The notes below the pieces were generated by a model that was given only the letters and a program-made list of their open reading frames with translations, ran no database searches and was not told the origin of the DNA. A stretch of DNA of 6,174 nt from Sulfurimonas sp. (GTDB taxonomy: Bacteria; Campylobacterota; Campylobacteria; Campylobacterales; Sulfurimonadaceae): the NCBI GenBank assembly GCA_022712775.1, contig JAFLJZ010000149.1:1-6174 (forward strand), read 5' to 3'. Shown piece after piece: positions 1 through 6,174 of this stretch (within the stretch, counting starts at the first letter, position 1; the number at the start of each line of letters is the position of its first letter). The translations under genes were made by a program, and so were the position numbers.

Positions 1-1
1 T

Positions 2-358
2 GCAATGCCAGTAGGCGTTATAAACTTATGGGGACATCCTCAGGACTTAGAAGTAGGTGTATATTTAGCAAAAAAAGCTGTAAATGTATTAAAAGAGATG
101 GGGGCAAAAGATGTTTCTTACAACATTTCAGCAGCACCTCCACCTAACCTTGTAGCTGGTGGATGTAGATTTGGTAATAATTCAAAAACATCTGTTTTAG
201 ACAAAAACTGTAAAGCACATGAACTAGAAAATCTTTATGTAACAGATGCCTCATTTATGCCAACAGGGGGAAGCGTTCCTTATACTTGGACAATTTATGC
301 GAATTCTTTTAGAGTGGCAGAAGAAATTAAGAAGGTATTAGCTATAAAAACTATATAG
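2..358 (+). CDS. GMC-family oxidoreductase, C-terminal fragment
   Basis: This is the last 118 codons of a gene that begins outside the window; the frame is open to the left edge, so the ATG at position 5 is an internal Met. The fragment matches the C-terminal domain of glucose-methanol-choline (GMC) flavoproteins: a CRFG segment followed by KTSVLDKNC, then the typical block NLYVTDASFMPTGGS and a final helix after TIYANSFRVAEEI. Family members oxidise alcohols or sugars with FAD; some are the large subunit of membrane-linked gluconate or sugar dehydrogenases. The substrate cannot be told from this part. The usual catalytic His before the G-T-C-R-x-G segment and the His/Asn of the usual N-P-x-x-T-I segment are not obvious here: the sequence reads NLVAGGCRFG and SVPYTWTIYA. 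It ends with TAG, 43 bp before the diguanylate cyclase on the same strand. Family assignment is firm; the exact subfamily is uncertain. Confidence 0.85.
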   Translation, partial: AMPVGVINLWGHPQDLEVGVYLAKKAVNVLKEMGAKDVSYNISAAPPPNLVAGGCRFGNNSKTSVLDKNCKAHELENLYVTDASFMPTGGSVPYTWTIYANSFRVAEEIKKVLAIKTI

Positions 359-389
359 ATATTTAAGCTAATTAACTATAAGTAAATAG

Positions 390-395
390 TATAAT
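390..395 (+). promoter_or_regulatory. Candidate -10 box (TATAAT) for the diguanylate cyclase
   Basis: A perfect TATAAT lies in the short gap after the GMC gene. It ends only 6 bp before the ATG at 402, so transcription would be expected to begin on or next to the start codon. No convincing -35 hexamer is seen at normal spacing; the sequence upstream is AT-rich, as is common in Campylobacterota promoters. In such an AT-rich gap a chance match is possible. Confidence 0.4.
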
Positions 396-401
396 TTTGA
401 C

Positions 402-1637
402 ATGAATAAAGATAATATATCCATTTTATTAGTAAGTGATGATTCTAAAATAATATCTCTTATAGAGAACTCTATTACTTCTAAAACTCATAAAGATTTG
501 TCATTTAGCGTTAGTAAGAATACGCATGAAAATATTTCAAAAGTGCTTACGCACGAGTATATTGATTTAGTTGTATTTGATGTTGATGGTATGGATATTA
601 ATACATGTAAGTCTTCAAAAATTATTTTAGATAAAGAGATTTCTATATTATTTTTAATAGATCAAAATAACCTTTCTGATCTTATGAATAGTAAAGTTAA
701 CTTTAGTTTAATGGATTATTTAATCAAGCCGATTCAAGATGATGTTATACGGCACAAGATAAATATCTATCTTCAAAATATACTACAAAAAAAGGCTTCA
801 GCGTATTTACTCCACGCATATGATGAAAGTGTTATTGCTTCTGAAACAGATCTTAAAGGAATTATCACTTACGTCAGTCAAGCATTTTGTGATATTTCAG
901 AGTATACAAAAGAAGAACTTATCGGAAAAGCACATAATATTGTACGCCACCCTGATATACCCGCTTCAGTTTATAAAGAGATCTGGAAAACTATTCAAAG
1001 TGCAAAACAATGGCATGGAGAGATTAAAAACCTCAAGAAAAATGGCGGGTTTTATTGGGTACAAGTGACTATATCTCCGGAGTTTAATTATAATGGAAAA
1101 GTTATAGGATACAACTCGATACGACAAGATATATCTTGCCAAAAGTATATAGAGCAAATAAGCCTTATTGATTATTTGACACAGGTATATAACAAAAAAT
1201 ACTATGATGAAATTTTAGAAACAGAGATTTATTCAGCCAAGAGGTATCAATACAATTTATCTTTGTTGATGATAGATATAGACTTATTTAAAGATGTTAA
1301 CGATACTTATGGACATTTAGTCGGTGATAAAGTTTTAAAAACATTTGCAAATGTTCTAAGGGAAAACACAAGAAAGAGTGATATCGTTTCAAGAATTGGT
1401 GGAGAAGAATTTACAATTATTGTCTCAAATGACAGTACGGAATCGGTGTATGGATTTGCAAATAAAATTCGAAAAGCTATTGAAAACAATAGCTTTGAAA
1501 CGGTAGGTAAGATTACAGTAAGTATTGGGATGAGTTCTCTTCAAAAAGGTGACACTTCTCAAACACTTTTTAAAAGAGTAGATGAAGCAATGTATAAGGC
1601 TAAACATAATGGAAGAAACTGTGTGGTTAAAATTTAG
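402..1637 (+). CDS. Diguanylate cyclase: REC-like, Aer-type PAS and GGDEF domains
   Basis: A complete 411-residue cytoplasmic protein that should make cyclic-di-GMP from two GTP. Residues 7-125 form a receiver-like domain with phospho-acceptor candidate Asp60 (VVFD) and Lys109 in LIKP. The first acidic-pair position is Ser12 (Asp13 remains), and the usual switch Thr/Ser appears to be Ile86, so phosphorylation signalling may be altered. Residues 141-248 are a PAS domain of the Aer type, with R182-H183-P-D185, W204 in QWHGEIKN and W219 in YWV, suggesting FAD and redox sensing. Residues 252-411 are the GGDEF domain: metal-site D292 in MIDID, NDTYGH at 300-305, active motif GGEEF at 333-337, and an inhibitory I-site R324-x-x-D327 five residues before it. 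The cyclase therefore looks active and product-inhibited. ATG 402 is the only sensible start: a stop lies five codons upstream and the REC first strand begins at residue 7. No clear Shine-Dalgarno precedes it. It converges on the chemotaxis receptor gene. Confidence 0.93.
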   Translation: MNKDNISILLVSDDSKIISLIENSITSKTHKDLSFSVSKNTHENISKVLTHEYIDLVVFDVDGMDINTCKSSKIILDKEISILFLIDQNNLSDLMNSKVNFSLMDYLIKPIQDDVIRHKINIYLQNILQKKASAYLLHAYDESVIASETDLKGIITYVSQAFCDISEYTKEELIGKAHNIVRHPDIPASVYKEIWKTIQSAKQWHGEIKNLKKNGGFYWVQVTISPEFNYNGKVIGYNSIRQDISCQKYIEQISLIDYLTQVYNKKYYDEILETEIYSAKRYQYNLSLLMIDIDLFKDVNDTYGHLVGDKVLKTFANVLRENTRKSDIVSRIGGEEFTIIVSNDSTESVYGFANKIRKAIENNSFETVGKITVSIGMSSLQKGDTSQTLFKRVDEAMYKAKHNGRNCVVKI

Positions 1638-1693
1638 TTATTTCGAGCAAGTGCTTCAAAATCAATACTTTCAGCCTTCTCCCCCGCTACTTT
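1634..1693 (-). other. In-frame coding-like extension after the receptor's TAG
   Basis: Reading on past the TAG at 1694-1696 gives 19 further sense codons before TAA at 1634-1636. They encode KVAGEKAESIDFEALARNN. The codons are rich in G at the first position, as in real coding sequence, and the residues suit a continuing amphipathic helix and tail. The TAA overlaps the TAG of the convergent diguanylate cyclase. This could be the remnant of a longer receptor C-terminus cut off by a point mutation, a stop that is sometimes read through, or chance. The stretch is short, so evidence is moderate at best. Confidence 0.4.
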
Positions 1694-2824
1694 CTAGTCT
1701 GATAACTCATTTAAAGTAACAATTATCTCATCCATTTTTACACTAACATCACCAACCGCATCAGATATATCATTTACCTCTTGAGCATTTTTATTTAACG
1801 CATCTGAACTATCTGAGATAGACTGAATTAAAACATTTGTAGTTGCAGTACTTTCAGATAAACTTTTTTGTGTACGCTCAGCTAATTTTCTAACTTCATC
1901 AGCAACAACAGCAAATCCCCGTCCATGCTCACCAGCACGAGCCGCTTCTATAGCTGCGTTTAAAGCGAGAAGATTAGTTTGTTCTGCAATGTCGCCTATT
2001 GTGGATAGAATCTCTTTTGTTTCATTTGCATTATGCACAAGTGATTGAAGATTATCAACCATCTCATTTTCTCTTTGAGATACATCATGAATTCTTGCAA
2101 CAATATCATTTATCATATCTTTAAAATCAATGATTGTTGAGTTAGTCATATTCTCAATTGTAGAGTTTAGAGTTTTTGAAGATTCTATAATTTGCTGATT
2201 AGAATCTTCATTTTGTTGTTTCATATCTTCTAATGATTGACCAAGGGTATTTATATTGTTAAGTAAATCAGCCATTTTTGCTTCAACATTTACAGTACTC
2301 CTTGTTTTAAACGAACCCTCAGTAAAGCTTTTAAGTGTAGTAATAGCATTATCTAAATTACTTTCTGAAGAATTGAGCATATTGTTCATACTATTTCTAA
2401 GTATATGTACATAAGGTGTCTGTGTATCAGCTACTACTCTACATGAGTAATGACCTTTTGAAACTTTATCTGCAACTAGGACCATTTCCCCAGCTACTCT
2501 TGTATCTGTACGAACAATATCTTCATATACAGAAATTAAATGATTTAGGGATGCTTCAATCTCATTACTTGGTGCTTCATTTAAAGTTATTTTATTTCTT
2601 TTAAAACTTAGGAGTTCCTCCATCTTAGATATTAAACTTAAATCAAAACTAGAGTCAGAAGAAAAATTTTGTATACCTAAAACTATTAGGGCAACGACTA
2701 GAGTAAGTACTGTTTGTATTGTAGTTGAATCAGTAAGCAATGGTGAAGCTACTAAAAGAGCAAACGAAAGGCCTAAAATAATATTTTTTTGTACGGTTAA
2801 ACCGCGTCGAGATAATTTATTCAT
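1694..2824 (-). CDS. CetA-like methyl-accepting chemotaxis protein without a sensor domain
   Basis: A 376-residue chemotaxis signal transducer. Residues 14-30 and 36-51 are two hydrophobic segments joined by only about five polar residues (TDSTT), so the protein sits in the inner membrane as a hairpin with no periplasmic ligand-binding domain. Residues about 63-200 look like two or three successive HAMP-like units. Residues about 240-376 are the cytoplasmic signalling hairpin, with the near-invariant tip [20 protein letters not shown] and [18 protein letters not shown], which contacts CheA and CheW. The layout matches C. jejuni CetA, which gets its redox signal from a separate PAS protein. 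The gene for such a PAS protein lies directly upstream, 9 bp away. The start is supported by TAGGTAG at 2834-2840, which contains the upstream gene's stop codon and suggests translational coupling. Only 77 residues follow the tip Glu299, which is short; an in-frame extension follows the TAG. Receptor identity is certain; CetA equivalence is inferred. Confidence 0.92.
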   Translation of the reverse strand: MNKLSRRGLTVQKNIILGLSFALLVASPLLTDSTTIQTVLTLVVALIVLGIQNFSSDSSFDLSLISKMEELLSFKRNKITLNEAPSNEIEASLNHLISVYEDIVRTDTRVAGEMVLVADKVSKGHYSCRVVADTQTPYVHILRNSMNNMLNSSESNLDNAITTLKSFTEGSFKTRSTVNVEAKMADLLNNINTLGQSLEDMKQQNEDSNQQIIESSKTLNSTIENMTNSTIIDFKDMINDIVARIHDVSQRENEMVDNLQSLVHNANETKEILSTIGDIAEQTNLLALNAAIEAARAGEHGRGFAVVADEVRKLAERTQKSLSESTATTNVLIQSISDSSDALNKNAQEVNDISDAVGDVSVKMDEIIVTLNELSD

Positions 2825-2833
2825 CTATGTATA

Positions 2834-2840
2834 CTACCTA
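2834..2840 (-). promoter_or_regulatory. Ribosome-binding site of the receptor gene, overlapping the PAS stop codon
   Basis: On the minus strand TAGGTAG ends 9 nt before the receptor ATG. Its last three bases are the TAG stop of the PAS gene. This fixes the receptor start and suggests that ribosomes finishing the PAS protein help initiate the receptor, which would keep the two partners in proportion. Confidence 0.5.
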
Positions 2841-3217
2841 AGTGTTTTATATAGTGATTGTGCATCTTGTATCTCTTGAGGGGAAGGTTTTCTTCTACAA
2901 GAGAGAAACGTTTTTTTATTACTCTGTGGGTCCTGTATAGGATAAACAGTAGAATATACCCAGTAGTGACCACCATCTTTAGTGGTATTTTTTACATAAC
3001 CACTCCAAACATTTCCTTTATTTATAGTGTCCCATAAATTTTGAAAAGCTATTTTAGGCATATCTTTATGACGAACTATACTATGTGGTTGTCCAACTAA
3101 TTCATTAAGAGAATAACCTGCTATTTTACAAAAATCATCATTAGCAAAGATGATTTTTCCCTTGTCATCGGTTTGCGATACTAAAAAATCATCACTCTTT
3201 AAAACATACTCACGCAT
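2834..3217 (-). CDS. Stand-alone Aer/CetB-type PAS redox-sensor protein
   Basis: A 127-residue soluble protein made of a single PAS domain with short ends. It closely follows the N-terminal sensor of E. coli Aer: FANDDFCKIAGYS at about 24-36, then R49-H50-K51-D52-M53-P54, which lines up with the Aer residues needed for FAD binding. W71 lies in VWSGYVKN and W86 in HYWV. It probably binds FAD and reports the redox state of the electron-transport chain. It has no output domain or membrane segment, so it must act through a partner. The obvious one is the sensor-less receptor encoded next, as C. jejuni CetB acts through CetA. The gene order here (PAS first) is, from memory, the reverse of C. jejuni. 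The start is supported by AGGA 8 nt before the ATG. The C-terminal tail (about 110-127) is charged and probably helical and could contact the receptor's HAMP region. The FAD cofactor is inferred by homology. Confidence 0.88.
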   Translation of the reverse strand: MREYVLKSDDFLVSQTDDKGKIIFANDDFCKIAGYSLNELVGQPHSIVRHKDMPKIAFQNLWDTINKGNVWSGYVKNTTKDGGHYWVYSTVYPIQDPQSNKKTFLSCRRKPSPQEIQDAQSLYKTLR

Positions 3218-3223
3218 AACTTA

Positions 3224-3245
3224 AATCCTATGTTAATATAGGATT
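3224..3245 (-). repeat. Inverted repeat covering the PAS gene's ribosome-binding site
   Basis: AATCCTAT and ATAGGATT are perfect 8-bp arms around a 6-nt loop, ending 6 bp before the PAS ATG. On the transcript the AGGA ribosome-binding sequence (plus-strand 3226-3229) lies in the second arm, so a folded hairpin would hide it. As DNA the palindrome could instead be a repressor or activator site. The arms are AT-rich and the RNA stem would be only moderately stable. Confidence 0.55.
3226..3229 (-). promoter_or_regulatory. Ribosome-binding site (AGGA) of the PAS gene
   Basis: AGGA lies 8 nt upstream of the ATG at 3217 on the minus strand. It supports that start codon and is contained in the second arm of the inverted repeat. 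Confidence 0.6.
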
Positions 3246-3246
3246 A

Positions 3247-3252
3247 ATTTTA
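3247..3252 (-). promoter_or_regulatory. Weak candidate -10 box (TAAAAT) before the PAS-receptor pair
   Basis: On the minus strand TAAAAT sits about 30 nt upstream of the PAS ATG, so a start site near 3240 would give a short leader. No good -35 hexamer is seen; 17 bp upstream lies ATAATT, immediately next to the G/C homopolymer. Two CATAAT-like hexamers 12 bp apart (minus-strand readings of 3258-3264 and 3270-3276) are alternatives. The 85-bp spacer after the RND gene is AT-rich and can hold a promoter, but the precise box is a guess. Confidence 0.25.
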
Positions 3253-3275
3253 GCTTAAATTATGTTTTTAATTAT

Positions 3276-3285
3276 GGGGGGGGGG
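3276..3285. repeat. Run of ten G (poly-G/poly-C tract)
   Basis: Ten consecutive G on the plus strand (C on the coding strand of the neighbours), in a spacer otherwise almost all A and T. It lies 17 bp after the RND stop codon and 58 bp before the PAS start. Such tracts change length by slipped-strand replication in Campylobacter and Helicobacter. Here it is not inside a gene, so a length change could only alter promoter geometry or leader sequence of the PAS-receptor pair. Confidence 0.9.
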
Positions 3286-3302
3286 TAATCTTAAGAATAA
3301 AT

Positions 3303-6174
3303 CTACGAAGTGTTACTTTTTAACCCTCTTCGTACATAAGTATCAAATAAAATAGGAATAATTATCAAACTTAGCACTGCAGAACTAACAACTCCACCAA
3401 TCATAGGAGCAGCGATTCTTTGCATTACTTCGCTTCCTACTCCATCTGAGAACATAATAGGCAGGAGTCCGGCAAGGATTGAAAAGACTGTCATAAGTTT
3501 TGGTCTTAATCGTGAAACTGCACCCTCATAAATAGCATTTGTCAATTCTTTTTTACCAAATTTTTCTCCCCATTTTTCTTTTGCTTCATTGACTGCTTCT
3601 TGTAAATAAACAATCATAATTATGGCGGTTTCAGCTGCGATTCCAAGCAAGGCTAGGAAACCAACAACTACCGCTATAGACATGTTAAAGTTAAGTATAT
3701 CTATGTACATTAAACCACCAAGCAAAGCAAAAGGGAGCGTGAAAAATACTATAAGTGTAGGGACAATTTCTTTAAGTGCAAAATAGATGAGCATAAGAAT
3801 TACAATAAGTACAGCAGGCACTATCCAAACGATTTTTTGCATTGCAGAATCAAGGTACTCGCTTTGTCCTGCCCATTCTATGTAGTATCCAGATGGTAAG
3901 TCTATGCTTTTTAGTAACTCTTTTGCTTCTTCTTTGTACTCCGTAGCAGAGATTCCTATCTTTGGCGTGATATAAACAAATGTTACAGGTGAAGCCATTT
4001 CACTTTTTATAACAGAAGCACTTTCTCTATATGTAATATCCCCAAAAGTAGAAAGTGGAACAAATCCAAGTTTAGTTTTTATCATAATATTTTTAATAGA
4101 ACCAATACTTCTTCTTTCTTCTTCTTCAAAGCGAAGTGCGATAGGGTAACGCTCGATTCCTTTGTACATCGTAGATATTTTCATTCCACCTACAGCCGAA
4201 GAAACATATTCTAAAAGATAGTTTTTACTAATCCCAAATCTAGCGATTTTTTCTTCATCTATATTTATGTCGAGATAATAACCAGCACTAGCTTGGTCTG
4301 CAAAAACTGATAAAGTTTTATCATATTTACGAAGAGCTGATTCTATCTCTAGTCCGTATTTTTGTAAGCCTGCTGCATCTTTACCATAAAGTTTAATTCC
4401 AAGAGGTGTACGGATTCCACTTAAAAGCATATCTATACGACCCCGAATCGGATAAGTCCAAGAGTTTATAAGACCTGGAACTTGCAGAGCTTCTTCCATC
4501 TCATCCATTAATTTTTTATGTGTCATTCCCTCTCGCCATTCTTCTTTTGGTTTAAAGGTTATGATAGTTTCAATCATACCTAGTGGAGCTGGGTCTGTCG
4601 CAGAGTTTGCTCGTCCACCTTTTCCAAATACAGTTTGTACCTCAGGGAATGATTTTATAATAGCATCTGTTTTTTGCGTTAATATCTTGCTTTGATCGAC
4701 AGAGATTCCATAAGGAGTAACAGGCATGTACATTACTGTTTGCTCATTCAGTGGAGGCATAAACTCCCATTTTAGCCCATTATATACCGGAACCATAAAA
4801 CCAAGCGATGCAATCGCCGCAATCATAATGAGGTATTTAATTTTTAAACCGTAGACGATAACAGGAGAATACAGCCAGATAAAAAACCTGTTGAGTGGGT
4901 TTTTAGATTCCGAGTGAATCTTTCCTGTTACAAAATAAAGCATTAAAATAGGAACAAGAGTAATAGAAAGAATAGCCCCTGCTATCATCGCAAATGTTTT
5001 TGTAAATGCAAGAGGTGTAAATAAAAGTCCTTCTTGCCCAGAGAGTGCAAAAATTGGTAAAAAGGAAACTACAACAAGGGCGAGTGCAAAAAATATTGGT
5101 CGACCTACTACTTTTGCAGAATCAGCAATTGTTGTAAATCTTTCTTTCTTTGTTAAGGAGCGTCCTAGCTTTTCTTCAAGTTTTATAATACTTTTGTGTG
5201 CATTTTCTATCATCACAATTGTTGCATCAACCATGGTTCCAATAGCAATCGCGATTCCACCTAAGCTCATAATATTAGAATCTATTCCAAAAAACTTCAT
5301 AAGTAAAAATGTAGTACCAATAGTCAGCGGTAAAATAATAACGACGATAAGTGAAGAGCGAAAGTGCATTAAAAATAAAGCAATAATGATGATGACAATA
5401 ATACTTTCTTCGATAAGTGTAAACTTAAGTGTATCTACCGCTTTTTCGATTAACTCAGAACGGTTATAGGTTTCAACAACTTCAACACCTTCAACCTTTA
5501 GTTCTTCCATTTTCTTTTCTATTCTTTTGATGGTGCTGTATACATCTTCACCGTAACGTACCATCACGATTCCACCAACAACCTCACCCTCACCATTTAA
5601 GTCAGCCATACCACGACGAGCACCCGGAACGAGTTCAACTCTAGCAATATCGCCGATAGTTACAGGAGTATTTGCTTTTGTAGTTACTCTAAGATTACGA
5701 ATATCATCAAGGTTTTTTACATAACCCTTGGCTTGAACCATCCACTCATATCCATTTTGAATGACAATTCGTCCACCTGTATCATTGTTATTGTTTTTAA
5801 GTGTTTTAGCTATGTCTTGAATACTTAAGTTATAGCGGACAAGCGTGTCATTTTTAACACTTACCTGATAGGTTGGAACAAAACCCCCAATAGATGCTAC
5901 TTCACTTACACCATCAACACCCAAAAGAGCGTATTTGTAGTAATAATCTTGTAATGAACGAAGCTCACTTAGGTTTTTTGTTTTAGATGTAAGTGCATAC
6001 TCATAGACCCAACCAACTCCAGATGCATCAGGACCTAGTGCAACCTCCATAGAATCAGGTAGTGAGGACTGAATCGAAGCTAACTGCTCAAGGACACGAG
6101 TTCTCGCCCAGTAAAGGTCTGTTCCCTCTTTAAATATGATGTAGATAAGCGCATTCTCATAAGTAGAAAATCCA
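3303..6174 (-). CDS. CusA-like HME-family RND heavy-metal efflux permease, N-terminus missing
   Basis: The inner-membrane, proton-driven pump subunit of a tripartite metal exporter. The frame runs unbroken to the right edge, and the 41 residues before the Met at 6050 read as a CusA-like segment (IFKEGTDLYWARTRVLEQL). That Met is therefore internal; about 957 residues are visible and roughly 90 are missing. Eleven membrane segments (TM2-TM12) and both periplasmic halves can be traced. TM4 carries NIMSLGGIAIAIG and MVDATIVMIENAHK, the Cu/Ag-type HME pattern. Counting from the Met at 6050, D275, E807 and K851 match the CusA proton-relay residues (D405, E939, K984), so transport should be active. 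Of the CusA periplasmic Met triad, M573 is matched by M541, but the M623 and M672 positions look like Lys624 and Val680, with Met at nearby 623, 628 and 685. Copper or silver is the likely substrate, but this shift leaves specificity open. The adaptor and outer-membrane partners are expected upstream, outside the window. Confidence 0.93.
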   Translation of the reverse strand, partial: GFSTYENALIYIIFKEGTDLYWARTRVLEQLASIQSSLPDSMEVALGPDASGVGWVYEYALTSKTKNLSELRSLQDYYYKYALLGVDGVSEVASIGGFVPTYQVSVKNDTLVRYNLSIQDIAKTLKNNNNDTGGRIVIQNGYEWMVQAKGYVKNLDDIRNLRVTTKANTPVTIGDIARVELVPGARRGMADLNGEGEVVGGIVMVRYGEDVYSTIKRIEKKMEELKVEGVEVVETYNRSELIEKAVDTLKFTLIEESIIVIIIIALFLMHFRSSLIVVIILPLTIGTTFLLMKFFGIDSNIMSLGGIAIAIGTMVDATIVMIENAHKSIIKLEEKLGRSLTKKERFTTIADSAKVVGRPIFFALALVVVSFLPIFALSGQEGLLFTPLAFTKTFAMIAGAILSITLVPILMLYFVTGKIHSESKNPLNRFFIWLYSPVIVYGLKIKYLIMIAAIASLGFMVPVYNGLKWEFMPPLNEQTVMYMPVTPYGISVDQSKILTQKTDAIIKSFPEVQTVFGKGGRANSATDPAPLGMIETIITFKPKEEWREGMTHKKLMDEMEEALQVPGLINSWTYPIRGRIDMLLSGIRTPLGIKLYGKDAAGLQKYGLEIESALRKYDKTLSVFADQASAGYYLDINIDEEKIARFGISKNYLLEYVSSAVGGMKISTMYKGIERYPIALRFEEEERRSIGSIKNIMIKTKLGFVPLSTFGDITYRESASVIKSEMASPVTFVYITPKIGISATEYKEEAKELLKSIDLPSGYYIEWAGQSEYLDSAMQKIVWIVPAVLIVILMLIYFALKEIVPTLIVFFTLPFALLGGLMYIDILNFNMSIAVVVGFLALLGIAAETAIIMIVYLQEAVNEAKEKWGEKFGKKELTNAIYEGAVSRLRPKLMTVFSILAGLLPIMFSDGVGSEVMQRIAAPMIGGVVSSAVLSLIIIPILFDTYVRRGLKSNTS

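Noticed and set aside
5..7. ATG as the start of the first gene
   Set aside because: The codon before it is open, and the fragment contains only the C-terminal domain of a much larger enzyme family.
820..1607. Several short open frames on both strands within the diguanylate cyclase
   Set aside because: They overlap conserved PAS and GGDEF coding sequence in other frames and have no support from domains.
1638..1693. Transcription terminator between the convergent cyclase and receptor genes
   Set aside because: No GC-rich hairpin with a T run was found on either strand.
2416..2604. 62-codon plus-strand open frame opposite the receptor gene
   Set aside because: Low-complexity Leu/Tyr-rich translation, an antisense shadow of the HAMP-like region.
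3258..3276. Direct repeat AATTATG, 12 bp apart, next to the G run
   Set aside because: Seven AT-rich bases repeated twice in an AT-rich spacer is expected by chance; noted only as possible alternative -10 elements.
5194..5469. 91-codon plus-strand open frame inside the RND gene
   Set aside because: It is antisense to highly conserved membrane segments TM2-TM4 and resembles no known protein; its length is expected opposite a real gene.
6048..6050. ATG as the start of the RND permease
   Set aside because: The frame continues upstream to the window edge with typical CusA-like residues, so this Met is internal.

Overview
The window is AT-rich and its gene content points to a free-living member of the Campylobacterota (a Sulfurimonas/Sulfurospirillum/Arcobacter-like bacterium). 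The reasons are a two-protein, Aer-like energy-taxis pair resembling Campylobacter jejuni CetA/CetB, a PAS-containing diguanylate cyclase, a homopolymeric G tract of the kind used for phase variation in that phylum, and a CusA-like metal efflux pump. This assignment is inferred from gene content and not from any marker gene.

Layout. Positions 2-358 (+) hold the C-terminal end of a GMC-family flavin oxidoreductase. A 43-bp gap with a consensus -10 box leads into a complete REC-PAS-GGDEF diguanylate cyclase (402-1637, +). Facing it tail-to-tail is a minus-strand group read from right to left: the large C-terminal part of an HME-type RND metal efflux permease (3303 to the right edge, start outside the window), an 85-bp spacer with a run of ten G and an inverted repeat, a stand-alone PAS protein (2834-3217), and a methyl-accepting chemotaxis protein with only a membrane hairpin and no sensory domain (1694-2824). 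The last two are 9 bp apart and almost certainly co-transcribed.

How the genes may work together. The PAS protein and the sensor-less chemotaxis receptor look like the separated halves of an Aer-type redox sensor: the PAS part would bind FAD and sense electron-transport state, and the membrane receptor would pass this to CheA/CheW. The PAS domain of the neighbouring diguanylate cyclase is of the same Aer type, with the same Arg-His-x-Asp motif and about 24 identities over a 54-residue core. One redox-type signal might therefore feed both taxis and cyclic-di-GMP. The RND pump and the GMC enzyme have no evident functional link to this module.

Main oddities: the receptor gene ends at a TAG followed by 19 more codon-like in-frame triplets before TAA; the poly-G tract and a ribosome-site-masking inverted repeat lie in front of the PAS gene; and the RND pump keeps only one of the three CusA periplasmic metal-binding methionines at its exact aligned position. 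No RNA genes, insertion sequences, CRISPR arrays or clear intrinsic terminators were seen.
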